A stretch of 64,000 nucleotides of DNA from Omphiscola glabra (taxonomy: Eukaryota; Mollusca; Gastropoda; Lymnaeidae): assembly GCA_964017045.1 (NCBI GenBank), contig OZ024808.1:7077284-7141283 (forward strand), given 5' to 3'. Below are positions 26,201 to 36,900 of the stretch, one piece after another. The stretch's first letter is position 1; every line of letters starts with the position of its first letter. A model generated the notes under the pieces. The model saw only the letters and a list, made by a program, of their open reading frames with translations, made no database searches and was not told where the DNA came from. The translations under genes were made by a program, and so were the position numbers.

Positions 26201-29200
26201 TGTATCGTCTGCAGATTTCAAGTTTTCTAATTTTTGTGTTTGAGTCCACTGGATCCCTCTCCCTGAATTTGTGTAGGCTTCTTTTGCCACCCAGTCTAAC
26301 ATTAGGAGGAATCATCATGTCCCTTAGCCCTTGGACCGCTGGGTGCCACAGATGACATGAAAACTATCCTTCTCCATTCCCCTCGGTCTTCTGCACTACA
26401 CATAGCATCGTCTAGTTTTAATCACTTCCACTCTTTGATGTTATATTCCCATCTTTTTCTCCGTCTTCCTCTTCTTCTTCCTCCTCTAGTCGTGCCCTGC
26501 ATGATTTCATTTGCGAGCCCTTGTTTTCTGATAACGTGGCCATACCACTCAAGTTTGCGCTTTTTTACAGACACCAGGAGGTCATCGTAATGCCTAATTG
26601 CTTGACGAATCCTTTCTTTCACGTGTTCATTGGTGATATGGTCTCTATAGCAGATGCCAAGAATGCCTCTGAAACATCTGATCTCCATCGCCTTTATTTT
26701 TTTTTCAAGTTCTACTGTTAATGTCGAGGACTCACAGGCATATAAGAAAATGGAGAGCATTAATGAGCGCATCAGCCTGATTTTGGTGCGGGGGGGGGGG
26801 GCGCTATATTTCTGTCATTCCATATTTTCTTGAGCCTCTTTAATGCTGTTGTGGTCCGCGCAATCCTGGCCATTAATTAGGAGGAACAGGAGTGGCAAAA
26901 GAAGACATCCTTGCTTTACCCCAGTTGTAATATGAAATTCCTTGGACAGGCTGCCACTATGTACCACTTGACATATAAAGTCATCAGAAAGATTTTTGAT
27001 GATGGTTATTACTTTTACTTTCGTTGGAATGCCTAATCCCTCACGACTGACCAGAAAGTTTCTCTGTTAATGCTGTCAAAGGCCTTTTCAAAGTCTACAA
27101 ATATGGTACAGATGAGATTGCCATTCTACACATTGCTCTCTGGTGATTCTTAATGTTGGTATCTGGTCAGCCCATGATGATCCCCCTCTAAACCCGGCCT
27201 GTTACTTTTTTAAAAATAAATTATTTAAATATATAAAAAATAATATAAATGTATGTAATTGTTTTAATGTCATGTTTATAAATTGCCAATATTTTTATGT
27301 GAAGCGCGGTGAGCCCAGCCCTATATAACACCACTGTAATAATAATAATACTAACAATAATAATAATAATATTTTGTGTAATATTTTAAGTTAAGTCCCT
27401 TAGACTTATTAAATGTGTACTGTGATTAGCTGGAAGTTGAACAAATATGAACTAAGTGCACTGTTATTATATTTAGTTATGTTAATAAACTTTCAAAAAA
27501 AAATTAGTGTACATACCATAATCAATAAAATTTTAAATAATTGATTTGATATTTTGCATACCAGGTGCATATTTAAAGTTTTCATCAATTGTCTACTTTG
27601 TCCATTTAGTAATCTGACATGGAGCGGTGGCAGCTTTAACCACTACATGGCCAAGCTTATGGCAAACATCTTAGCTTCAGGCATCTTGTATGACCATTTG
27701 AAGTCCATAAGGTCAGCCTATAAGGTACATTGTATGTTGTACTTTGTTTATTCAAATAGTGCCAAACATTTCTCAAGACCTCAGTCAAGGAAAAATGTTT
27801 TGTCTGCACTATTTTACAAAGATTTTTTAACTCCAGATAGCAATTAATTATTTTTGTTCTTAATTAACTATTATTACATTACATTTAGGTGCATTTAGGC
27901 CAGCATCTCAAGTCTTAAATGCACACTCTCAAATGTGAAGACCCTGTATGCAGGCTGAAATGTTATTTAGAAATTTTTTTGTTTTTCATGTGATGTATAG
28001 ATTTGTTTTGAATCTAAAACAAGGGGTGGTGTTTATTTTAAAGTTTAAAAAAAAATGTTACAGTGTCACCACTAAGTCTATTACTATAGTATCACAACCA
28101 TCTGGTAGGTAGTGCCATTTATTGTGGACTACTTGGTCTCCAGTGTTAGTGCCTTTCTCTATAGTTGGCTCTTTGTTGATAGAACACACATACAGCCTCA
28201 GGTTAAAGACTATTATAACAGCTTCTGTAAATATTAATGAGTTGGGGACTGAGTGCATCCCACATATGATTAAAAACAATAGTGCTTATAGGGGTTCTCA
28301 CTAGTCACCTTTATCACAAGTCACCATAAAGGTGACTAACAAGTTCTAATAAAAGGCAAGTAATGATACCCCAAAGTGCAACTGAGGTTATTAAAATTGT
28401 CCACTATAAACATATAAGATGTTCATTTATCTTCAGGTATTTATCTGGTCAGGAACTGCCGGTGAAGCCTTCAGTCAGAGCTGTGCCCTCTTCTTTGTAT
28501 ATTTCAGCTGGGATCGAGTCATCACCTGGAGCTTTGCCACATTATGAACTCCTAATTAAATAAGCCATAGACAGTTCACTCACTTTGTTTAGTCTAGGGG
28601 TAATTGGTGACAAATCCAAGATCAATATTTCAAATGGTTCTCTATTCAACAAATTCTCAGCGTGCCTTCTTCCTTCCACTATCTCTCCGCACAGACAGGT
28701 CTCCCCGGCATCTTTGCCATATAATGAAGTCCCAGCTTCATTGGGCGGGACATGTCAGACGACCGTTTTCCCAAAAGAATATTCTGGGGCTCAAGCATGG
28801 AAGGCAGTTTTCTGGTGGACAGAAGAATTGCTGTAAATTTAATATAACCTGAAAGCCTTACTGAAATCATTTGATATAGACAAGGAAACATGGGAAGCAT
28901 TGGCAAAGGATCAAGCATCGTGGAGTTCCTCTGTAGACAAAGGCTTCATACAACATGAGGCCAACAGAACAGCAGCTGCAGTGCACAAAAGACATTGCCA
29001 GAAAAGCCCGGGTTAACTCTGCACCTGGAGAAGTCTCATCAATCTCTTGCACTTACTGCACATGAGCTTATGCCAAAATCAGTCTCATCAGCCATCTGAG
29101 CACCCCCAGCCAAGTTCGCATTTAGCATATATCATGATTAAGGTGGTCATGGTCGATTTGGATTGACAAACTATACATATATATCTCATGAGGAGAAAGC

Positions 29201-30676
29201 CCAAGAAACTTGTTGTCACCATATAAAAAAGAGGGCAGGTGCCTGGGTTGGAAAAGCCAAGGTGTGTCTTTTTGTGGCTCAGATCTCATTGTGGACTTTG
29301 TTCTGAGAAATAGCAAGTTCTGTGAAGAGGCCAGTGCCCCTCCCTACCCTTTGCCCCTCCCTACCGTTTGCTTTATGTATTGAGTCAATAACTACATCTG
29401 CAATCTCTACCGTACAGTCAAACACAGAGAATGACCACTGATAGTTAGTGTTGCTTTGCTGTCAGCTAATTTCTGCTGACAATTTTTCTTATTTTTTAGA
29501 CTTTGAAATCTCAACGACTTGTGGAATAATAATCTAATTCATTTAATTAATTTACACACTATTGAGTTTTTAAAAACCTTTTGAATTTTATTAAATGGTC
29601 TTTACTCAAGTGAGGCAGCGTTTTTCCTAGTTGATAAGAATTACAGTGTTTATAAAAATTAGATGGAAATTAGGCAAATGACAAAGACATTTTTCTTTTA
29701 CCTCTAAATTTTAGAACATATTTAATCTTGTAACTCATGATCTTAATCTTCAGTGTTTCCCAGAAGTTAAATAGTTAACAGGCTATATGAGATCTTTAAC
29801 AATGACTTTAGTGAGATAATATACATGGTTTTCCCAATGCTTCAGGAAAGAATGTTTGCACTGTGTGCCACTCTGGATGAACTTTGTCCTGATGGATGGT
29901 CCTACTCAAGGCCCCAGGTGACCAATAATTTTACTAAGTATAAACATGTTTACTTAAAAATACTATTATCTTTTTCGCACTCGCCTGCTGGGGTGATGTA
30001 GTTTACCTAGTTTCCAATTTCCAAGGACCTTGCTCATATTCGTTGATGTATATTGGCTTGTATTGTCCATTGGCTTGTATGTAGATTTTGTATTGTTGCA
30101 CTTTGTATTTTATAGCGCTTCGAGCCTTATTTAGGGATGAAGCGTGTTTTTTAAAATAAACTTTATTATTATTATTTTTAAAATATAAATGTCAGTAAAT
30201 GAGAAATAACCTTGCAGTTAATGAGTCGGTGAGTTGTGTGCCTTCTTTATTTCAGGGAGGCTACTTTTTGTGGATAACTTTTCCACGGAACACAGATGCT
30301 AGAAAGTTTGAGCAGTTTGCTAGAGACAACTATGGTGTTGGGTTTCTTCCAGGTGTTTAGTGAGTTGAGTTTCTCAGTTTTTTAACAAATAAATAAGTCT
30401 TTTAAATACAAGCGATTTTGTCATTTAAGAATTGTAATATATAGAGGTACCCTGTAAGAATGTTTGATAATGATAGCTGATTATATAAATCTGATATTTT
30501 GGTTATATTATGATGTTGTCAATGTTTCCCCTAGCTGCTCACCAACCGACTCATTCATCAATTGTGCACGGCTCTCAATCAGTAGTTTAGATGTTGCCAC
30601 CATCAATGAAGGTGCCAAAAAACTTTGCTCAGCTTATCAAGGGTATGTCATTCATATGAAAAAAATCACAGACTGA
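20294..30676 (+). CDS. PLP-dependent class I/II aminotransferase (2-aminoadipate / YER152C-like family), complete, 9 exons
   Basis: Exons: 20294-20440, 23422-23540, 23972-24126, 24326-24502, 24910-25165, 27610-27724, 29846-29917, 30256-30359, 30535-30676. All have GT/AG borders and compatible phases, and join to 1287 nt (428 aa plus stop). Fold-type I hallmarks appear in order: YGAEQGD (62-68), TAGATQG (95-101), VEDPSYF (118-124), NPTG (191-194), EDIY (219-222, Asp220 for the PLP nitrogen and Tyr222), TFSK (258-261, with Lys261 the Schiff-base lysine), RLGW (268-271) and Arg394 for the substrate carboxylate. Length and order fit the group containing fungal YER152C and the catalytic domain of bacterial MocR regulators. 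It presumably moves an amino group between an amino acid and a 2-oxo acid. Substrate is unknown, and no clear targeting signal is seen, so the cytosol is likely. The phase-2 donor of exon 8 restores a Tyr codon across the junction. Introns 1, 5 and 6 carry retroelement debris. Confidence 0.88.
21222..21904 (+). mobile_element. Unnamed 0.7-kb retroelement, copy A (aminotransferase intron 1)
   Basis: GC-rich block in AT-rich DNA, bounded by a 14-bp direct repeat TCAGAATTGCACTG (21208-21221 and 21905-21918). It starts GAATATCTCATTAGGAAATG and ends CCGGAACCCCGGGG. It encodes a short frame starting MASAGRRACAP (21239-21457), also found in copy B. There are no obvious pol III boxes or terminal inverted repeats. 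Likely a non-autonomous non-LTR element. Confidence 0.75.
22010..22298 (+). pseudogene. CR1-type LINE 3' end
   Basis: A readable fragment SFEALVPQLWNSL (about 22107-22145), then FRKHLKTFLFNRFE, a stop, and a tail of GCGCTATAGAAGTATTCAA followed by (TCAA)n. This is the usual C-terminus and tail of CR1-like reverse transcriptase genes. 5'-truncated. Confidence 0.7.
22299..23421. other. AT-rich remainder of aminotransferase intron 1
   Basis: Nothing recognised beyond intronic low-complexity sequence. Confidence 0.4.
23690..23885. repeat. Minisatellite, about 45-58-bp unit, aminotransferase intron 2
   Basis: Four copies of a unit with ATCCACAGTGTCATAA, CTGTATGTGGTTAAAG and AACAAATTAAT. Confidence 0.85.
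25440..27199 (-). pseudogene. LINE reverse transcriptase remnant (host of a nested insertion), aminotransferase intron 5
   Basis: Minus-strand reverse transcriptase, broken by frameshifts. In order: a VDFEKAFDSINRET motif (about 27090-27050), a QGCLL..LLFLL block (about 26925-26890), the ADD catalytic box (about 26215) with LK-N continuation, YLESVVNVSGGTEEE (about 26015-25975), LLYGSKT, and TNRIQTFINGCLR (about 25825-25790). It is interrupted between LLFLL and ADD by 26312-26875, and truncated near 27199. Confidence 0.8.
26312..26875 (-). mobile_element. Nested 5'-truncated LINE insertion with 11-bp target duplication
   Basis: Flanked by ATTAGGAGGAA at 26301-26311 and 26876-26886. It contains a 116-codon open frame (26422-26772): a YACESSTLT segment, a KIKAMEIRCFRGILGI core, RDHITNEHV, KRKLEWYGHV, and a basic GRRRGRRRKRWE tail, followed by a usual LINE C-terminus and a short GATGAT end. 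5'-truncated, as is typical of target-primed insertion. Confidence 0.85.
28430..28565 (-). pseudogene. LINE reverse transcriptase scrap, aminotransferase intron 6
   Basis: Minus-strand reading DDSIPAEIYKEEGTAL matches the conserved PDGIPAE-(I/V)-(Y/F)K start of LINE reverse transcriptases. Only this piece remains. Confidence 0.55.
28690..29110 (+). pseudogene. LINE reverse transcriptase C-terminus, aminotransferase intron 6
   Basis: Plus-strand segments IMKSQLHWAGHVRR (about 28718-28760), FDIDKETWEALAKDQASW (about 28869-28923), HEANRTAAAVHKRHC (about 28949-28995), and a C-terminal ISLISHLSTP remnant. This is the typical end of a mollusc LINE, with frameshifts. Confidence 0.75.
30003..30180 (+). 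mobile_element. LINE/SINE 3'-tail-like repeat, aminotransferase intron 7
   Basis: It contains TTTTATAGCGCTTCGAGCC and ends AATAAACTTTATTATTATTA, the style of a retroposon tail. No coding part. Confidence 0.4.
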
Positions 30677-32890
30677 TGGTCAGCAACAAAATGTTAGGTG
30701 CGATGTTCACCAACTTTTATTCTCAACATATATCATCCAAGTTGTTTCGCACTGATTCAATATTTTTTTATCACAATTTAATTTTAGCTATTAATGAGAT
30801 GGATATTTCTAAATATCCTATGAGCATAGATATTGTTAAAATTATTTTAGCTCACTAGTGTTACTGGTTATAGTATTCCTTATTTTTTTCTAAGTAACCA
30901 AAAATAATTAATTAATGTGTTAATTAAATCATTCACTGGACCATATAAGATTAAGAAGACTTTGTGGACTCCATGTGACTCACATATTCCCTTACATTAC
31001 ATAGATTAGGATGTCTGCAAAGGAAATATATTATTTCCTAAGACACATGTGTAAAAATATGAAATATTGTCTACTGTTCAATATGGTCTTTAAATTTAAT
31101 CCTAAAACTAAAAGTGTGATAATAATTTTATATTTTGGGGTTATTTTTTCAGCATTCCAACTCGTTTTAAAAGTGCAGTGAATATAAAATAAAGTTTATT
31201 TATGAATATATTACTATATTGTTCCATTGCCAGCACACGTATAACCATTATTTAGTATATAGATTTAAGGCCGCCAGTGCAGGGTGAGGTGGTGGAGAGA
31301 CAAAGGAGACAGGAGTCTGCTGGCAGAAAGAGGGGGTAATGGGAGAGGTGTGTGTGGGTTTGAGATGGGGCCTGGAGGTCAGGAGTTAGATGACATTGGT
31401 CTGAGGGAGGGCAGATGGAACATTGGATGTGGGTGATGAAAGATAGGAAGTGCTGACTGAGGCGGGGAGTGGTGATTTTTTAAATTAGTTGCTGAGCTTA
31501 GACTTAATGGTTGTAAGCGGGGGGGACAGTGTGAGACGGGTGTGTTGAGGGAGGGTGTGTGGGGATAAAGGGGTAACCATCATATTGTGTTATCTCCTTT
31601 GCTAAGAAGACATCAGAGGTGCCTATTAGCCAAGTCATGTAAGGTATATTTGACCGATCTCCTTTCCCATTTTGGCTGCAACTCAAGATGCAATTGTGTG
31701 AGTTTTGATATATCAATTTTTACCAACACTGGGGATAGATGTTTTTATTATGTTTACACTAGTCAATGATTTACTTACCTGGTATTATAAATTGTGATGA
31801 ACACCTTGAGGCAGGTGGTGTTATTGTGTTTACGTGTGTCAATGAATTACTTAAATGTATAATCAGATTAAATCAGAGATAGATCATAGTGTTTTATTCG
31901 CTCTAGTCAGTTCTACTCTAGTTGTATTAAAACAATGTTAAATTTTTTTAATTGAAAAGTCTTTCAAGTTGTGACTTGACCCTTAAATTTTACTATTGTT
32001 GGACACATACAATACTGCATTTATTTCATATATTTATCTTGATTACAAAGCCAAGTTTATTCTAAAACTTGCAATATTCAAACCATAATAAGCCAGCATA
32101 GTTTATTTCATACTAGTCAAATCCTAAGTCTGAGTTTTCTAACCCAAGGAATGAAAACTACTTTTTGTTTGCCTTGAATATTCCAGCTTATGTGCATTTT
32201 ACATGAGATTTGTTATGATTTAATCCAGGGATGCATTCTTTTATGTAACACTGGGTAACCAAGCTACTTGCAGGCTTACTACATTAGCTCATATCTGAGA
32301 AACTTTGCTGTGATTATTAAGATGACTGGTCTCTCTGCTTATATGCTACATGTTATTCAGATTGTTATCCTTCTCCAGTAAGATTCTTGTTTTTCATTTA
32401 CAGATAATTTTATATAAAAAAAGTCGATTATACAGAATAAAATATGTTTTTGTCGAGTTATGAGTTTTGTATCACTTCATTTACTGTAAGAACTTCATTC
32501 ATCACCAATTGTTGAAAATGTAATAAGCAACTTTTTAGTTTTTTATGCAAAATAACTTCAAATGCATTTTAAGACAAAGAATTAATGTGGAAATTTTATT
32601 TCCCTCTCTAAGGTCATCCAGTCCTTAAATTTTAAACTATGTTTCTGTTGGTAGAAAACTCAGAAACAATAAGGAACCATAAATAAATTCATAAATAGTT
32701 TTGGGTTTTAAAGAACTTGAAGCTGGTTTAGATATTTTCAACAAAATATCAGTCTAATTACCTTTCAAATAATTTCTGCAACCAGTTTTAATTATGATTG
32801 AAGTCTGGAAGAATGCAATGATTTAATGAAAGACAGTAAATGATTTTTTACAATTGCCACATTACTAAATGGGCAATTTTAGTAGCCACC
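30677..32890. other. Intergenic, 3' flank of the aminotransferase gene
   Basis: AT-rich; one polyadenylation signal noted separately. A purine-rich G/A tract on the plus strand runs from about 31265 to 31570. No gene seen. Confidence 0.5.
31188..31193 (+). terminator. Polyadenylation signal AATAAA of the aminotransferase gene
   Basis: This canonical hexamer lies about 510 bp after the stop codon, followed by T-rich sequence. It is a plausible 3' end, not a proven one. Confidence 0.4.
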
Positions 32891-33604
32891 CCGGGATTCC
32901 GGTTGACAAGTCTGTAGTGGCTTGCCGATTTGGAAGCGCTGGCCACCGACCCCCTCGGCGTTAACCCGGGGCACATTACAACCATTGCGTGTCCCGCGTG
33001 GCAGACACGGCCATGCATGGTAGTTGCTGGAATAAACAGCTCCTACAGGGCTGCCACCTGTGATGCTTCACAGGGGGAAGAAAAGGCAAACACAGGGTAG
33101 GGATCATGATTACAAGTTGCCGTTAAGGGATATGAGGCGATAGGCTGTGGTGGAAGCCTATGGTCGATGATTCTAAATATGCAGCCCTGAGAAAGCTGCT
33201 CCTAGGCAACCGTTTCGTCCCAGCTACTTCGCGAGTTAGCTGCGAGGTGGAAACCCACTGTAGAATCCCTCTTAGAAGGCGTCCGATGCTTCCCCGGGAC
33301 GGGTGGGGGGAGATATTAGGACGTTAATTTACCGTCCCGGCCCCTAGGAGAGTGGACTGCGGACGCTTGAAACACAGCGTCTTCGGTCGACCAGATGTCT
33401 CCGGGCGGGGGGGGCCTCCATCAGCGAACTCGATCGAGCAGTTGCTGGTGGGGGTGTCCAACGCCCGGGGAGGTTTCTGACGTCTTCCCGCACGGCCCGG
33501 CGCCGGGGACACCCAGCGGCTGGCGGGTGTGGGTGGACGCCAGGGAGGGCATTAGGAGCACAAGCTCGACGGCCCGCTGACGCCATTTCCTAATGAGATA
33601 TTCC
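32891..33604 (-). mobile_element. Unnamed 0.7-kb retroelement, copy B (between convergent genes)
   Basis: Inverted relative to copy A and closely similar along its whole length. Flanked by a 10-bp direct repeat AGTAGCCACC (32881-32890 and 33605-33614). It starts (minus strand) GGAATATCTCATTAGGAAAT. The MASAGRRACAP frame is open for 80 codons (33344-33586). Different target duplications show two independent insertions, not a segmental copy. Confidence 0.78.
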
Positions 33605-33917
33605 AGTAGCCACCTTCTTGATGCTGCCTCAAACATTAGAAATAAATTAAAAATATTGCACTAATAATGAGAGGGAAGTAAAATTAGTTTTTTTATTGAC
33701 ATTAAATGATTGAGGCTCATAGCCAAGTTTTTATAGATTATAAGATATTTATAAATACTAAATAATCATTTCATCAGCTGTAATAGCAAAAAATAAATAT
33801 ATATCTTAAAACTTAAATAATCTTGTCATACAAATTGGTTTAATCAATCAAAAGAAGCTAATGGTCTTGGTAAATAACTCAGCAATCACAAAAACTATTA
33901 ATATATATAAATATATG

Positions 33918-33923
33918 TTTATT
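33918..33923 (-). terminator. DARS2: Possible polyadenylation signal of DARS2
   Basis: AATAAA on the minus strand, 18 bp after the stop. It is close to the stop, so a later AATAAA near 33692 may be used instead. Confidence 0.35.
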
Positions 33924-33941
33924 TCAGCATAAATTAATAAG

Positions 33942-36900
33942 TTAAGCCTCATCAACAGCTGATACATTTGTGGTGAGCTTTAAATGATAATAATCTAGGT
34001 CAGAGCTTGCTACGGGGGCTGGTGCATTGCTGAGTGGATCTTTCCCGCCTGAAATCTTGGGGAATGCAATAACATCTCGAATTGAATCTGTACCACACAT
34101 GATGGCCATGAGGCGGTCAAGGCCTGTAAGGTATTGTAATCAAGTTGTGATGGGTGACAACGTATGCATAAAACTTATGTATAAAATAAGTATTACATAT
34201 CAGATGCTGTTGTATTTGAATAGCTCATGTCAAATAAAAGTAGAAAATTAAGTATTTTGAATTTAAATTAATTTTAATAAATTTTCTTATGATTACTTAA
34301 TTATAGTTATATCCCTTTGATTTAAAAAAAAACAGCGACCAACAATTATAGTAATTTTAGTACAGGGTATCTTATAAATCTTATAAATGTTTCAATCTTA
34401 CTACCTAATGCTATGCCACCATGTGGGGGGCAACCTGAGTCCAAGGCATGCAGCAAATGTTCTAACCCAGAACAATCCTCCTGAAACAAATAGCAGGTTT
34501 GATTACTAAATATTAGTGGGCTGGCTATTCTTTTGGATTTTATCACTTCATTTATTGAACTTTGAACACTTACAACTAAGATAAACTTTAGACAATTACA
34601 TCTTTTTAAAAAGAATAATAATTTTTTTACTAGTTAATAGCCTGTCAAGCAATGGCACAGGCAATCCATGAACTTCCCAACTACTAAAACTACTTTACTT
34701 GACAAAACAAGCATTCAAGTTCAAGTATATATCCCAGTTAGTGCCCCCCCCCCAACACCATTTCCCACCTTTTTTCACCCCCCTGGACTATGTTAATATT
34801 CTAATGCCCAACCCCCTTTTACACCACAGATTTATTACATCATATTTAAATTGATACAATTTCCTAAAACAAATTAAACTATTACGCACCAAACACACTT
34901 GCAGTACTTTTAATAATCTCTTTTAGTGAAATTATCTGGTATTTTATTTTGCACGCTATTGAACTCACCATTACTTTATACTTTCTTTCACACATATAGA
35001 ATTATATTGACAGATTATAAAGAACTTCTCGTATACTATTTAAGTTTTACTGTATATCTCTATTACCAAACCCAAAGTGAGTGATTTCAAGGTCCCACCT
35101 TCAGAATGTCGGTGAGGACATATCTTTGCAGCTTGGAGTTGTGTATACGTATGGATCCTCCACCTATCTCACTCCCATTTAGGACCAGGTCGTAATGTTG
35201 ACCACGTACCTTAACAAAGAAATTGACATTTTTTCAAGCAGACTCTACAGAAATATATATCAACCTTGCTACTCTTTTAGAGATAACAATGTTTTAGTTT
35301 TATATTTATAATTGTAGCAATATGAGCTAATCCCTTGTATAATAGAAACATAGTTGTAGTTCGTCCTTCGCATGCGAAGATGACCAAGGTTATATTACTC
35401 TGTGATTATGCAGGTGGCCTGCCAGTCCTATTTGTGCCTGGAAAACTTTCCAGCATGTGGGAAACATAATGCTTTTGGTCCTAGTAGGATTTGAGTCGAT
35501 AATTTCTTCTATCTTCCTCTTCCATTTAGGGGAACAAAGGTGGTCACAAATAGGGTAGCCTACATTATACTAATAGCAGATACCTAGAGGTGATAGCCTT
35601 GACTTGTGCTTTAGTTTGATTAAAGTGAGGGAGAGTTGCGCAATTAGTCAGTCTCTCTCTCTCTCGTCCTTGCCTATTTTGATCCAGTGGCAAGACTTAG
35701 TCAAGACGACTGGAAAAGATCAGGGTGCAGTGGATGACCAGCAGTGTTTTTTTGTGTCTCGCTGTGCTCTTTACTCGTTCCATATCGTTTTCGGTATGCT
35801 TTTCCACCCATTGGATCACTTAAGGATCTCTTCTGCGTGGTCCACCAGGTTGAGTCTTCAAATGGTGGTCCATTCTTCACATGGTCCACCAGGTCCAGTC
35901 TTCACGTGTGTGGTAGACACATCCTCAAGTTTTACCCATGTCTTGTGGCGTGCTCACAAGGCATTGGGTCGGCACAAGTGGCACACTCCTCATTGTTATT
36001 GTTACATTACATAACTTAATTCATTAATTACTATTGTAATTGTAATACATAACACAACTTAATTCATTACTAGTATTACCAGTAATACTATCAGTAATTC
36101 ATATAATATCTTAAGCTATTAAATTATTCATAGGTAGTGACAGATCTGGTGTGAGAACAGTCACCCAAGCACATTGGCCCATGTAACCACATCCCCTACC
36201 AAAAAAGTGTTTCTCAAGTCCACTGTAAATTATAATATTTTGAGCGCCCTAAATAATCTTCAACAATTGTGACCATTAGTGTGACAAGAACTGACCAGTT
36301 CTGGATTGGAATATATCAAGTCCAAGTCCTCAGGATGGGGAGCTGTGAAAGGATGATGGGCTGACTCAAGTCCTTCACCTGAAAAATAAAAGACATTCAT
36401 AGAATAATGTGTTTTGTAACCTGACTATACCAGATATTCATAGAATTATGTGTTTTGTAACCCGACTATACCAGACATTCATAGAATTATGTGTTTTGTA
36501 ACCTGACTATACCAGACATTCATAGAATTATGTGTTTTGTAACCTGACTATACCAGACATTCATAGAATTATGTGTTTTGTAACCTGACTATACCAGACA
36601 TTCATAGAATAATGTGTTTTGTAACCTGACTATACCAGACATTCATAGAATTATGTGTTTTGTAACCTGACTATACCAGACATTCATAGAATAATGTGTT
36701 TTGTAACCTGACTATACCAGACATTCATAGAATTATGTGTTTTGTAACCTGACTATACCAGACATTCATAGAATTATGTGTTTTGTAACCTGACTATACC
36801 AGACATTCATAGAATTATGTGTTTTGTAACCTGACTATACCAGAAATTCATAGAATTATGTGTTTTGTATTTGTACCAGACATTGATCTCAACATTTTGT

